From Epiperipatus broadwayi (taxonomy: Eukaryota > Onychophora > Udeonychophora > Euonychophora > Peripatidae), in contig JAQFVV010006342.1 of assembly GCA_028023455.1 (NCBI GenBank), forward strand, positions 126,001 through 190,000: a stretch of 64,000 nt of DNA. The letters are read 5' to 3'. The position numbers and the translations under genes are program-made. Positions 40,691 to 52,627 of this stretch are shown here, in pieces. Under the pieces are notes generated by a model that was not told where the DNA came from, ran no database searches, and saw only the letters and a list, made by a program, of their open reading frames with translations. The stretch's first letter is position 1. Every line of letters begins with the position of its first letter.

Positions 40691-41628
40691 GGTACTTTGG
40701 TATTAGAGCTGCAACACTGAGCATGTGTTAGACCTACTGCATCTGTTCACATTCGTATCAATCCACTGATAACTTTGTAATCTTGGGATATACCAAAATA
40801 ACATTACACAGAACTTGTAGATGATATTTTGGCAAGATTTACAAAATTATTGGGGGGAAATTGAATGTGAAAAGATTGCAGTAGGTCTGATACATGCTCA
40901 CTGTTGCAGGACTAAAAATAACTAAAAGTAAAAACATAGTAAAATATGATAAACATACTTATCATTTTCAATAAGAAATGTATGATTTGAACAAGGCATT
41001 CAAATATGTATGACTTGAACACTAAAAGCTTTTAAGAACAACATTTAAAAAAAAAGTGATTTGCGATCTTACTGAAATAACGGCATTACATAAAAAAATT
41101 GGTAGTTTAAATACCCATTAAACAAACAGTAAATGATTTTGGTTTTTAAATAATATTTATAAAAACATATTAAGTATACTCATATGATACTTACCATATA
41201 ATGTATAATAGGAATTGTTGGCTTGAAACAAAACATTTCTCATGTAATATTATCAGAGAAAATGGAGATCTCTACTAAAAATTTTCCCTCCAAAAATGTA
41301 GCACGTGGTTGCAGAGTATGCTGGGATTTTCAACAGAAATGCTAATAAATGTATTTTTTTATATAAACAAATTAAACCAAAAACAAACTGAAAATATATA
41401 ACTGTATATGAATTGGAATAGCTGTTGTCAGAAAAAAATCTGGACAATAACTGACAATGTCAAAGTATTACAAAAAAGATTGTGTTTATAAAGAAAAACA
41501 CCTTTTATCACATATACTTGCAGGGATTATTTCCTTTCAATTTGACATCATCATGACATTACACATTTATTGTGGGAGTGAAAAGGCCTTATATCTCCCC
41601 TACATTGCAGCTCTAATACCAAAGTACC
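40691..41628. mobile_element. Non-autonomous Merlin element
   Basis: The element is 938 bp with ~24-bp inverted ends (GGTACTTTGGTATTAGAGCT and complement) and a perfect 8-bp duplication TTATTTTG at 40683-40690 and 41629-41636. Subterminal parts repeat inward (ACCTACTGCATCTGTTCACA against GTGAAAAGATTGCAGTAGGT). Much of its right half matches 7670-8632 of the Merlin element (GTTGTCAGAAAAAAATCTGG, ACAATAACTGA, GTGAAAAGGCC), but the transposase segment is absent. It would depend on a transposase supplied from elsewhere. Confidence 0.85.
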
Positions 41629-41636
41629 TTATTTTG

Positions 41637-42019
41637 CTTTAAAACAGCTTTTATCATCAATATTTATATTATCGCATAATAATAAAAAACAAGATGTTGG
41701 CTTGTCGACCATATATTGAATAAACACTGTTTATGATTCATATCAGAACATTTACACAACTATATTATTTTGTGAAAGCAGAAAGAGAAACAATCATTTT
41801 AAAATTTAATTTCAAAGTATTGTTTTAATAGACCCAAACTTTGTTACTTATCTATATGTGAACATGTGTGAGTTTGCATATAGAATCTTATTGTATTTCA
41901 TATACATATTAAGATATCATTTGACTTTAAATGATCATTAATGTCTTAAATTATGAGATTAAGATAATCATTGCATTTTCTGAAAATTTGTGATGATAAT
42001 ATTTTAATTTGTGATGATA
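41637..42019. other. Non-coding AT-rich DNA, no gene seen
   Basis: No supported feature was found. Confidence 0.5.
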
Positions 42020-42595
42020 ATATTGGAGTATTTTCATCATTTAATATTAAATATTGAATGTCTTTAAAAAATTTTAACTTTATTTCAATTTTCCAATTAC
42101 ATTCAACTGTTAGTAATAGCACACAGATTAGTACATGCACAATTCTCCTCTCTTCTTCAGTTGTTGCTGGCCTGACCAATGACAGTACTAGCATGCAAAT
42201 AGAACTTGGACCCTTAGATTCTTTAAAATTGAATTTTAAGGTAAAGCTCTAACTAACAGCCTGGGGATTGAACCTAGATCCTTAGAATCTTGAATATTGA
42301 TATTGAAATTAACACTCTAAACATGGTAGGATGACTGTTGGTTAGAGTGTTACCTTAAAATTCAATATTCTAGAATCTAATGATTCAGGTTCAATTCTCA
42401 TGCTAGTAATATCACTGGGCAGGCCAGTAACACCTGAAGAAAAGAGGAGAATAATACCACTCAATACCTTGTACATGTACTAACCCAAGTGCTATTACTA
42501 ACAGTTGAATGTAATTGGAAAATTTAAATTTTTCTAAAAACATTTAATACTTAATATTAGATGATGGAAATAGTCTAATATATAAATACAAATGA
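42020..42595. repeat. Two head-to-head tRNA-derived SINEs, family B
   Basis: The left half (42020-42250, minus) and right half (about 42325-42595, plus) are reverse complements, each ending in GATGATGGAAATAGTCTAAT-like text. The right copy shows TTGGTTAGAGTGTTACC and GGTTCAATTCTC as A and B boxes, then GGCCAGTAACACCTGAAGAA. The left copy shows GTTAGAGCTTTACC and CAAGTTCTATTTGC. About 70 bp between them include a third partial tRNA-like piece (GGATTGAACCTAGATCC). Here the GAAAC that follows the hairpin in the 35849 copy is lost. Confidence 0.7.
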
Positions 42596-43215
42596 AGTAA
42601 TCATCTTTTAGTTGCTGTAAATTCAACCTATTTGAGAAGAAATTGATCTTCATAAAACCAAAGTCTGCATTGTTTATGAATGAGGGTTGAGTCATATACA
42701 CTGGATGCTATTTTAAATATACTAAAAGCTGCACTTGCATAGACCTCACTGCACAAAACAAACAAAAACAAAAATATCTTAATTTGCAGTTTTTAAAATT
42801 ATAGTTATTTTATGTATTTGATTTTCTCCAGTACGATAATATTATAAATATGTATCTTTCTCATTATTACCAGTCATTTATAAATGAATATGGCTTTACT
42901 AACTCCAGAAAAATAAAAATTAAAACCCAAAAAAGTTTAAGATGAATTTTGAGATTATGATAAAAACCACAAATGAATTCATATATATATATCATATGCT
43001 GCTCTCACTTTTTTAGATACCTTGCAGATGTTATCGTTTAACTTCTGCAGAAAACCTTTTTTTTCTGAAAGTTTTTAACACTTTGTCCAGCTCTCTGTTG
43101 CAAGTTATTTTCACCTGCATTAAAAGTAATTAATGTTAGCTTTTTATAATGACTTTGAGATAACTTTTACAATGTAACTGAGATGTTTCTATATCTAATT
43201 TTACCATAAATGCAA
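42596..43215. other. Non-coding DNA, no gene seen
   Basis: 43020-43115 is GC-richer and bounded by splice-like dinucleotides, but stops occur in all three frames of each direction I tested. No gene is called. Confidence 0.4.
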
Positions 43216-43304
43216 GCGTTGGTAGCCGAGAGGTCAGTGCAGCCTTCTTGCAAGTAAGCAGTTGCTTGCAGACAGTTGTCGCGAGTTCGCTTCCCGGCCG
43301 ATGC
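43216..43304 (+). tRNA. tRNA-like SINE head or pseudo-tRNA, long variable arm
   Basis: GCGTTGG (43216-43222) pairs with CCGATGC (43298-43304) if G-U pairs are allowed. TAGCCGAGAGGTCAGTGC is A-box-like, as in Leu/Ser tRNAs, and GAGTTCGCTTCCCGG is the B box region. The tail TTTGACATATGGAGG after the acceptor is shared with the tRNA-Gly-like locus at 56254, as is the rare C at position 58 (TTCGCTT). The shared deviations indicate a SINE family rather than a working tRNA. The anticodon stem is not convincing. Confidence 0.5.
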
Positions 43305-44694
43305 TTTGACATATGGAGGAAAATGTTTTTTAAAAAGAAATATGTTATTGTTTATTCCCTTCATGTGCCCATTCCATCAAAATGTGACCTTACAAGAGTG
43401 TTTTGAATATCAATCCCCCCAGAAAGCTTAATAATATAGCAAAATATCTTACAATTTTCAAACTACTGAGCATCCTTAAATAAAATTTTCAATTGTCTTT
43501 GTATTCAATAATAAACGATGTGTGTCTTCTTTCATGTAATAAATTTTGCAAAACATAACTTCTATATATAACTAATTTAGTAAAATAATTCGAATATGTA
43601 AAACTAAAACGGACTTACGACTAAATATCTATTAACTAAATAACCCCAAACTGTATCTAATACATATTATGTTCCGGCGTTAAAAATAAGTAAATAATAA
43701 ATGTAAACATAGATATTATTAATTACTTTTATAATAAACTAACAATTTTTAACCAACAAATTATTTTCAAAAGATTATATTAATTCACTTAAATAAATTA
43801 CTTTTAAATACTTTTGAGGTAGTTCTTAGAATTTGAAGAGGAAAAAATCAAGAAAATTTACTTTTCATTAGATTAGAATTGACAAGACAATTTATTTTCA
43901 TTTTCGTTGAATAAATAATTGTCTTAAAAGTATGTTAGGAATTTCCAATGAAGTATAAATCAAGTTCGAAGTATATTTATCTTAATATTTTACATTTCAA
44001 CTAAACTAACATATATATTTACGCTAATTTTTTTTCTTAGATTTCAATTTACCTAACGTCATATATTACCTTTTTTTTTATTCGTTGTGTCAGTTTTTTT
44101 CTCTCTCTGTTTTATTTTATTTATTTAAATATGCAAATTGGAATGTTCTGGTAATTTCCAACTAACTCCATAAACATGTCTGCAGTTTGCAAAGATTTTA
44201 AACATTATTTACGCAAACTTTTAATCTAGTTTTATTACACGCAAACAAACATATCATAAAAGTGCTATATATTGATCTATTTTGAACGCCAGCCGATTTG
44301 CAACACTAACAAATATTTGAAATATATAAATATAAAAAATTGTTTTACTTTGAAATAATTGTCTAGGCCAGAATTCCTTACATTTTTTGTAATCATGGAA
44401 CTCTTATAAATTGGGCACAAAATTGATGGAATCTAAAGTCTTGAAAGATTTTAAAAATTAGTAAAATCAAACAATAAAAGAGTATTATTGTGTTCACAAA
44501 AAATTAATTATAATTTCTTAGTGGGTTAAAAAAATCAGCTGCTATAACTAAAACACTGAAAGTTAGACACTTGGATAAGCCTACTTGATGTCCCAGAGAA
44601 CTTTAAAATTTGGGAATTATGGATGTATGTTTGTTTTATGATATTGAATACAGTGAAAAAGGTCTTTCACATATATAAGTAGTCAGAAGTTACA
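43305..44694. other. Non-coding AT-rich DNA, no gene seen
   Basis: No supported feature was found. Confidence 0.5.
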
Positions 44695-45305
44695 TATCAC
44701 TTTCAAATGGTTGGCACTTCTAAGAGGTGCACCATTAACAACTTAATCCAAAATTTTAATAGTTTAATTTTTTTGGACATCTTCTAATGGAAATTCCATT
44801 GCTATGTCTATTTGATGTTTTTTTTTTTCTCCTGGGAAAGTTTGCTTGGGTTTAACAAATGTAGAAATAGATTTTCAGTCCAAAAATGGCTTTCATCTTT
44901 TGCTGAAAATAATTTTATTAATGTTTCACACATATGAGACAATTGCTGTAAAACTGAATGTTATGATGTGAGGGAATTCATTTGATACTAAAAAAACACG
45001 TCACTTTCCAAGTGTTTGCACTTCTAACAGGTATTCCATTAATAAATTAATTCCTAATTTTGAGAGTTCTACCTTTTGAACTTTCACTTGTAATGTAAAA
45101 TCCATTGCTATATTTAATTAATGTTTTTTTCTCCTGGGAAAGATTGTTTGAGTTTATTAAACCTAGAAATGGATTTTCAGTTCATAAATGGCTTTCATTT
45201 TCATTTGAAAAATACTTTATTAATATTCTACATATGTAAGACAGTTGTTGTGAAACTGCATTTTATGTACCATAACTTAGCAAAACTTTACTTGATACCA
45301 AAAAA
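44695..45305 (+). repeat. Direct tandem duplication (~300 bp unit)
   Basis: 44697-44997 and 45000-45305 are diverged copies in tandem. Anchors are TCACTTTC-AA-TG-TTG-CACTTCTAA, TTTTTCTCCTGGGAAAG, TAGAAATGGATTTTCAGT, AAATGGCTTTCAT and TTGCTGTAAAACTG against TTGTTGTGAAACTG. The open frame at 45121-45312 lies in one copy, is not kept in the other, and is not considered coding. Confidence 0.75.
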
Positions 45306-45478
45306 TTACTAAAGTTTGAAAATATTCTACTCATCATTAACTACTTGGTCACCTCAGAGTTTTAGTATATATTAAAGTGCATTCATCTTATTTCAATTTT
45401 GAAAAATGTTGTAGAGGTGCTTTGTATTACATAGTTGAACATATTTAATATATTAGAAAAATATATTATTTCCCCCAC
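45306..45478. other. Non-coding AT-rich DNA
   Basis: No supported feature was found. Confidence 0.4.
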
Positions 45479-45493
45479 CCAATCATTGATGTT

Positions 45494-45863
45494 CATTTCA
45501 ATAAAAATTTTATTAACAATAAATAGTGATTACATACTAATAAAGGATAAATAAATGAATAAATTGTACAATAATATGATTATATAATGTTCTATATGTC
45601 ATCTGGCTAGATTATGTTATGAGAGCACAATGTTATACTCTTATGTGGTTAGGTATAGTGAAGAGATTCAAAGAACTTGTTTAATGGTATTAGCATTTTT
45701 AATATAAACATGAATATTTTCTTTTATAAATGACTATTCTATAATGCTGGGTAGGTGGGAATTGATAATCAGGAAAAGGAAAGAGCAATTAAAGACCAGG
45801 TGTCAGCAAAGACTTTACTGGAGGCAAGGAGCTGGTCACGTCTCATGGAAAAAAAAAAAAAAA
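45494..45863 (+). mobile_element. A-tailed retroposon with a 15-bp target duplication
   Basis: A 370-bp insert ends in a run of 15 A (45849-45863) and is flanked by CCAATCATTGATGTT at 45479-45493 and 45864-45878. An A tail plus a long exact duplication is the hallmark of LINE-type target-primed insertion. The last ~120 bp before the tail (from GCTGGGTAGGTGGGAATT to CACGTCTCATGG) is GC-richer than its surroundings. The rest is AT-rich. No long frame or polymerase III promoter was recognised, so the source RNA is unknown: a processed pseudogene, or a fragment of a SINE or LINE. Confidence 0.75.
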
Positions 45864-45878
45864 CCAATCATTGATGTT

Positions 45879-46892
45879 TTAGGTTTGAAAAACCTTTAAA
45901 AGAATGTTTGGATAAAAAATGCCAGTTTCTTTATGCAATTTGACAAAAAAACATTCCAAAACTTTTCTATACTTCAGTATGTAGTAATAAAAAAACATGC
46001 AGATTTACTATTTTATATAACAAATGAAGATTCTAGCATTTAGTGGAATTTGCTTAATAAAGTTGATCATTTTTCCATTATTTTCTATTGCTAATTTTAT
46101 TTATTTTGAACACATAACTAGTGCTAATCTTTGACATTGAAAGTAACATGTGGTTACTTTTGGCATTTAAGGTTTTTTTTTCTTGTTTTCACAAGCTAAC
46201 TGTGAAGTTATCCCATCATAATGTGACTCCATCAAATATCTGAACAAAACTCATGAAATTTAATTTAATTTTATAAATAAATCAATTACACCGCTTCTCT
46301 TGTAGTGTGATTCTCCAAAGATTTGAAGATTAATAATCTTCAATATTATTTTCACAAATATAACACATAAACATAATCAAAATTGCCAAACCAGTCACAT
46401 TAGTTAACATCTATGTGAAAAGAGAATGCTAAGCTCTTATAATTCTCTTATTAGCTCATGTTGATGAAAATCTGACAAGTCATAAATACATCTTGGGACT
46501 AGGTCATTGAAAAAAATCACATTTCCAATATTTTTCATATATTTTTTGTCCATAATCTACTCTATCAAATCGTTTTCATAGGACTAGTTTTTTTTAGTAA
46601 AGTGCTTAATTTTTTTACTACTCAATAACTAATGCAATTTAAACCGAAAAAACAAAAGCTATATTTAGTTCATTTGAAGCAAAAATGTTTTACTTGCAAT
46701 TTTTTTTGTTGAGACAAATAAAAAAATATTAATATTCTTTTATTCAATTCTAAATCCGTTCTTTTTAAATATTCTTCACTTAAGTTTTTTTTAATTGAAA
46801 TATGCTATCTCTAATGCCACTTTAGCTTAGCTGTATTTAAACTGCTGTTATTTTAAACTTTTCTACATTGAACATGCAATCTAATTCATTCA
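45879..46892. other. Non-coding AT-rich DNA, no gene seen
   Basis: No supported feature was found. Confidence 0.5.
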
Positions 46893-47280
46893 TTAGCAAA
46901 ATCTTCATTCAGTAGTGTCACCAAGTGCAAGCCTTAGTAATTGATGGATGCCAGAAGGTTTGTGCATAAAATCACTATCTAGTGCCTAACCATCCAATAT
47001 TTCCAGAGATGAGTAGGCATTATATAGAGATTTTATACACAAACCTTCTTAAATCTATTGATTGCACAGAGGCTAACCTCTCCATACAGTAGTGGCATTT
47101 AGTACAAGCCAGTGCAATCAATAGATGCAAGAAGATCCCTATCTGGTGCCTATTCATCCAATATCCCCAGACTAGTTTCTAGCTTATGGCTTTCATCAGC
47201 GATGTTTAGTGTTTAACAACTATTTACTGCTAAGACTTGCACTCAGCACTACTGTACAAAGATTTTGTTACTATTATGAA
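46893..47280. repeat. Composite of two family A pieces
   Basis: 46897-47075 has both half-ends of a family A element (AGCAAAATCTTCATTCAGTAG, CAAGTGCAAGCCTTAGTAAT, then the complement of the inner block). Immediately after it, 47076-47280 starts another copy (CTCTCCATACAGTAGTGGCA), passes through TCTGGTGCCTATTCATCC and ends CACTACTGTACAAAGATTTT. The inner right end of the first and left end of the second adjoin, so tandem insertion or internal rearrangement took place. Confidence 0.65.
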
Positions 47281-48239
47281 CAGCTGTGTAAACATATGAA
47301 ATGGTAATCCACGATGTTTTGATGGTTTTACTTCATTCATTCTTAAAATTATAGGCAATAAAAATTTCATCATATTTTTTTATCTTTGTCCATCTTGTTT
47401 TGGTGATCGTTTTAGAAATGAACTCACTATCTGAATATCATGTCTTTCCTTTAAGTTGCTTGGATTTTGCCTTTTAGCATTTGATTTATTATTGCTTTTC
47501 AAGTTCAACTATTTATTCATTAGAGATCTAAATAGTGTGTGATTTATTGAGAAAATGAATGAGAAATGTCACCTCCAAAAATACTGTAAGATTGTTATCA
47601 TTTAATAGAAGAATTTTCAAAATTCACTAAGCTTATATATAAAAATTATGTAATAATACTAGTTTAAATCATCAAATTTTACTGTTTCAAAACTATAGGT
47701 TTATGTAGAATCAATTATTTCACTCAAAAATTAAATACTTTCTATTTACTAGCAAAACATACTATAAAAATAATAAATAGAACAATCTTTATATTTTAAA
47801 TATTATATTGAATGAAGTAATATTAAACTTCACGCTCCATTTATAGGATATTTCACTTCTTTACAGTATTGGTTGCTTTTGCGCATGTGTGAATGTCATG
47901 CATACAAATATTTCTTGCATACTGTTAAAATAATCATATCTGGACATTATAATAATGTACATTTGGAAATAATGACATTATATTATTTTAAAGATTAGAC
48001 TGAAAAAAAAACGGGACTATTATATTCTGATTATATATATTATTGATTAATATTTTGATTTAAGTTTGAGTTTCTTATAAAAATCAATAAATAATGTGTA
48101 TATTTCATCAAAAAGAAGTTCGAACAAATAAAGGGAAGTAGTAATAAATCAAACTTTTAAAAACTATTTTTTTATAAACTGATTGGATTTTTTGTGTGTT
48201 TTGTATATATAAAAATATTCAATTGGCTTCATTGCTCAA
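47281..48239. other. Non-coding AT-rich DNA, no gene seen
   Basis: No supported feature was found. Confidence 0.5.
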
Positions 48240-48350
48240 GAGTTCATAACAAGTTTGAATGCTGGAAATGCCAGCCTTGGAATCGATCCCAAGACCCCAT
48301 ATTCCAGAGTCTAGTCCTCTGCCAATGCACTTATCACTTATGGCGTACAT
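48240..48350 (-). repeat. Weak tRNA-like SINE remnant
   Basis: On minus, GCATTGGCAGAGGACTAGAC could be a decayed A box region, and TGGGATCGATTCCAAGG is a good B box match. The spacing (about 50 nt) is plausible for a tRNA-derived head. No acceptor pairing was found, so this is a weak call. Confidence 0.3.
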
Positions 48351-49719
48351 TTTATGATTTTTTTTAATTTGAAGGAAGTATTCTTAGAAATATGGTAAGA
48401 AAATGCAATGATAATAGAATTTGGATTTTCTAGCATGATGCTTGTAACTGATAATTCATGTATAATTCCTAAATTCTCGAAACTCAGTTTGAGAAATGTG
48501 TGTCTAGGCTACAAAGATCTACGTAGTTCAAATTTTTTATGCAATTCCCCTTATTGTAAGTAAATGATTAGAAATGATTGATTTAAACCAAGTGGCATTT
48601 TACAGCCAATGTTTTAATGATCTTTTAATTCAAAAATTTTTTTAAAGATATCTAAAAACTAAAATTCTTGTTTGAAAAATAAATGTTCCAAATTAGATGT
48701 GATAAAAAATAAATAATAATAATAGTAATAGCATACTTTTTCATCTTCTTTTTGCTATTTTTTTTTTAAGTTTTAGAAATCAGTGAAAGTTGCCAGATGA
48801 CAATACTTAATAAATCCCTATTCTTTCCCTAATCCTCAGACGAGTTTCAAGTTTTATCAGTGAGAAACTTTGGATCTTGTAATGGTTTAATTCTATGGTT
48901 AATTTTATCCATTATATTTCTGTCTCCATCAATGATAGTTGTTAATCTACTCTAATTCATGATTATAAATCTTAATGTTCTTCTGAGAATATCCATTGAA
49001 CATTATTAATTTTTAGCCTTGTTAGCATTTACCTTTAATTCTACTTTCTTGCTTTCATTTGATAACTTCTGTAACATTCACAGAAGCTCTGAAGCATTAT
49101 GTGCAAAAACAACCTCATCATCTACAAAAGCTAGATGATTTAAATAATCTTCATTTATTTTCACACTCTTAGATTTTCATTTTAATTCACAACATATTTC
49201 TTGGCTCTAAAAAGTTTTGGAGATACGAAATCACTTTATCATATATTTTTTTTCAAAATAAATCTTCTTAATATTACAATATAATCTAATCACTACTGTT
49301 TTTTTAGATGTCTACATTTAAATATTCAATAGAAAAAGCAATCTAGAATAATGGACTTAAAAATGAAAATTTAAACTCAATGATGTTTGCTTTTAAAAAA
49401 TCATATTTATTGTAAAAGAAATATGATTTTATAAAATCATTACATTAAATAATCCGAAAATATCAAAGGTGAGTTACATTTGTCAGATTAAAACATGCAC
49501 TAATTTATAAATAGAAAGTATTAGCTTTTCAAAAGCATGCTATTTATTGTCAATTATAATAAGTTTCCTAAACAATTAAAAATGAGAATTTATATGAATT
49601 TATATAATCAGGATAAAAAAAAATGTATGTCATGAACAAATATTCAAAAACAAAACTTGAGATTTTTATTGAATAGCGAATTCTTATTTAATTAAGGCAG
49701 TCAGCCATTTATTCTATAA
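48351..49719. other. Non-coding AT-rich DNA, no gene seen
   Basis: A stretch at 48800-48870 has weak resemblance to the family A interior (AATAAATCCCTATTCT, CCTAATCCTCAGACGAGTTTC). Nothing else is supported. Confidence 0.4.
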
Positions 49720-50180
49720 CAAACAAGATATCTACCCAGTCCATAATTAACTGAAAGACCCATCCAGTTGATAGTCATCCAAGATAACCATCGAGAATAT
49801 ATCTAGCCAAAGCAACCACTAAATCCTTTATCAACTAAAATATATATTTAGATCATAGGCAATGAAGATAGAAATCCAGTACATAGTCATACAAGATAGA
49901 TAACTAGTCCATAGATGATAAAGATATTTATCTACTCAAAATTCAATCAATATTTCCACTTAGTCATAGCTAGATAAAATATCTATCCAATTCTTGCCAG
50001 CAAAGATAGTCATCCAATTCTTAAATAATAGCCATATAGCACATATTAAAGCCAAATTATTTGTTCACTGCATAGATAATTATATATTTATCAATTTCAT
50101 AAACAGCCAAAATAATCAGGTAATACATAAACAATCATGTTCTCTATTTAGTCCATAGTTACCCAAAATAATTATCCATT
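49720..50180 (+). repeat. Irregular minisatellite (TCCATAGTCATCCAAGATA-like units)
   Basis: About a dozen diverged units with a period of roughly 30-35 bp carry variants of ATCTATCCAGTCCATAG and AGTCATCCAAGATA: CAAGATATCTACCCAGTCCA, GATAGTCATCCAAGATAAC, CATAGTCATACAAGATAG, AAAGATAGTCATCCAATTC, TTAGTCCATAGTTACCC. The plus strand is poor in G compared with C. The units are too diverged for a young array. It has no coding frame. Confidence 0.65.
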
Positions 50181-50462
50181 TTTTGACAATAATTGTTAGC
50201 AAACTGTTTTTAATTAAGGAAAAAAAATGAAAACTTAACTTCTTACTAGAGGGCATTAGGTTTGCCAGGTGAGCATTGTATTTTTCTAGCTTTGAAAAAT
50301 TTACCATACAGCATGAGATTTAAAGACTCTTTTCTTTTTTATATTGCCAATATAGTTAAAATAATTTTATTTTGAAATTTATAAATTGTCTAATTTCTAA
50401 TGTATTTATCCATAAAATAATTTACTATTTTGATATTTGTGTAGTTGTTTTTAAAAAAATAG
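50181..50462. other. Non-coding AT-rich DNA
   Basis: No supported feature was found. Confidence 0.4.
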
Positions 50463-51010
50463 TAGCAACTCTTTCCATACAATAATGGCAGCCAGTCATA
50501 GCACTCAATGGGTGCTAAAAGATTTGCACATCAAAATCCTTATTTAGTGCCTACTCATCCAATATCTCCAGATTAGTTTCTATTTTATAGCTTTCATCAG
50601 ACTAACTTCCAGCTTATGGCTTTCATTAGTGTAGCATAAGAAATGGTGATCATGTGATGTTTTAGTGGTTTAATATTAATCCTGGCCAAAGGATGTTGGT
50701 GACTATGGTTACTAAAAACCCAAGGCACCAAAATATAGAGATTATGAACTGGTTTCAACTCAACTATACAAGCAAATTAGTTTGGATTGAAAACATTATT
50801 ATTTTTTCAGTCTGCTGCTGGAGGTTGTTTTACATCCAAAAATATAAGTGCAATACTCTCATATTCAATGTTTCTCACTGATGTAATCCATAAGACAGAA
50901 ACTAACCAAAATATTGGATGAATAGGCACTACGTAAGGGTTTTGATGCACAATCTTTCTAGAATCTCTTGATTTCTATGAATCACACTGAGTGATGGAGA
51001 AAGCTGTTAC
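50463..51010. repeat. Inverted-repeat element, family A (long form)
   Basis: It runs from GTAGCAACTCTTTCCATACA to the complement near 51010 (GGAGAAAGCTGTTAC). It shares with 37032-37655 the subterminal CCTACTCATCCAATATCTCC and the interior AAATTAGTTTGGATTGAAAA. It has an internal duplication of the block around TTAGTTTCTATTTTATAGC / CTAACTTCCAGCTTATGGC. It is non-coding. Confidence 0.7.
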
Positions 51011-51430
51011 TGTGTTAACAGATTGTGTATGCATAAGAACTGGTGGTCATTTGATGTTTTAGTGGTTTAATATCAATCTGGCAAGTAATGATGGTGATTA
51101 TGGCTACTAAAATACCAATGATATCAAGATCTGTATGATTATACAAGAGAATTAGCTTATATTGAAAACACTGTGTTCAATTTGGCTCATATTTTTATAG
51201 TTAACTAAAATGGTAAAGGTGGTTGCTGAAAAGTTGCATTACATCCACTGATCTAGATGCAGTGTCCTAATGTCCAAGGTTCCTCACTAATGAAATCCAT
51301 AAGCTAGAAACTGTTCTGAAGATATTGGATGAGTAGATACTATGGTTTTGATGCACAAACTTTTTAGCATCCACTGGTTACTATAACTTGAACTAAACAT
51401 TATTAAATGAAGAGAGTTGTTATTGTTTTA
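51011..51430 (+). repeat. Second, left-truncated family A copy in tandem
   Basis: It repeats the interior and right end of the preceding element in the same orientation: GTGTTAACAGATTGTGTATG, GTCATTTGATGTTTTAGTGG, GATATTGGATGAGTAGATAC, GCATCCACTGGTTAC, ending AGAGTTGTTATTG near 51425. It lacks the left terminal repeat. Confidence 0.65.
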
Positions 51431-52627
51431 ACAGACTATGTAAATATAAGAAATGGTGTTTTGGTGTTGTTTTCTAAGAAGCAAGGCATATGTTACTTTT
51501 TTCTTACTGTCTTTTTCCTATTTCTCAAACAACTTAAACATTCACAACTCTTTTTTGAACTTATGGTTACAAATACTGGAATAAGTAAATAACTCAGATT
51601 ATATGTAACTTATCAGGAAGTGACTGAAGCTTCCAATGAGTTAGATCATGCTTGCAACCCAATCACAGCCATCCATCGGTCTAGAAGTCAGACCAATCTC
51701 TCAGACCATATATACATTAGTAATATACACTTTGTCAAGCAATTCATAGAGCACATTTGACATTTCAACTTTATATACACATTATTTCTAGAGTAATCCT
51801 AACCTTGATTTTTTTATAATTATTTTTTTTATTAATAACAATTTTATTACTGATTACCAAAACACATGATCAAAAGCATGTGGTAAGAATAAAAATGATC
51901 CTGAAGCTATGCATTTCATGTTCAATCAGCACTCACCAATTGACCTAGATCACAATCTCTTACACCCATCTTCATCATTTGTCCTGTATATATCTAGATA
52001 GCATATTGCTATAGTTTAATTGACAGGTTTCAAATTTTCTGCAATACAACATTAATATAAACCATTCTAATGGAAATATATTAATAACTGTACTAATCAT
52101 TTATCAACCTAGACATTATCCCTAGCTCAAATAAGTTTTTTTAAACCTTATTTAATGGATAATGTGTGTGCAGTGGCATAGAAATAATAACACCTTATTT
52201 CTTTGCCCATGTTGTCAATGTTGATAAGTTTCACACTTTTTACTCAAGGTGGGAACAGTATCCATTTTAACTACCTTGTAGAGGAGTGTACAATCATTGT
52301 GTTATATGCTTTAGTTTCAACAACCTCTAAATATTAAATGAAAAATCAGTTATAATATATATAAATAGGTAAATAACTCAGATTATATGTGACATGTTTA
52401 TTCTTTCCATATGTCTTTGATGATATGTTTTGATAATCTGTAATAGAAATGTAGTTGATAAAAAATAATTTGTAAAATAATATAGGTGCTATTGCACCTG
52501 AACACAAAGCTACTTTATACTTAAAACAAAATAAAATTATACTATTCTGCAAGCGCTTTCAAGAGACGTGCTCTCATCTTCATAGCTCTAAGAGAATTAA
52601 TTATATGCAATTATGCAAAGTTCAAGG

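Noticed and set aside
43020-43115. Possible 94-nt exon on minus with AG and GT edges
   Set aside because: Stops in all three frames and an A8 run. Splice-like dinucleotides alone are not evidence.
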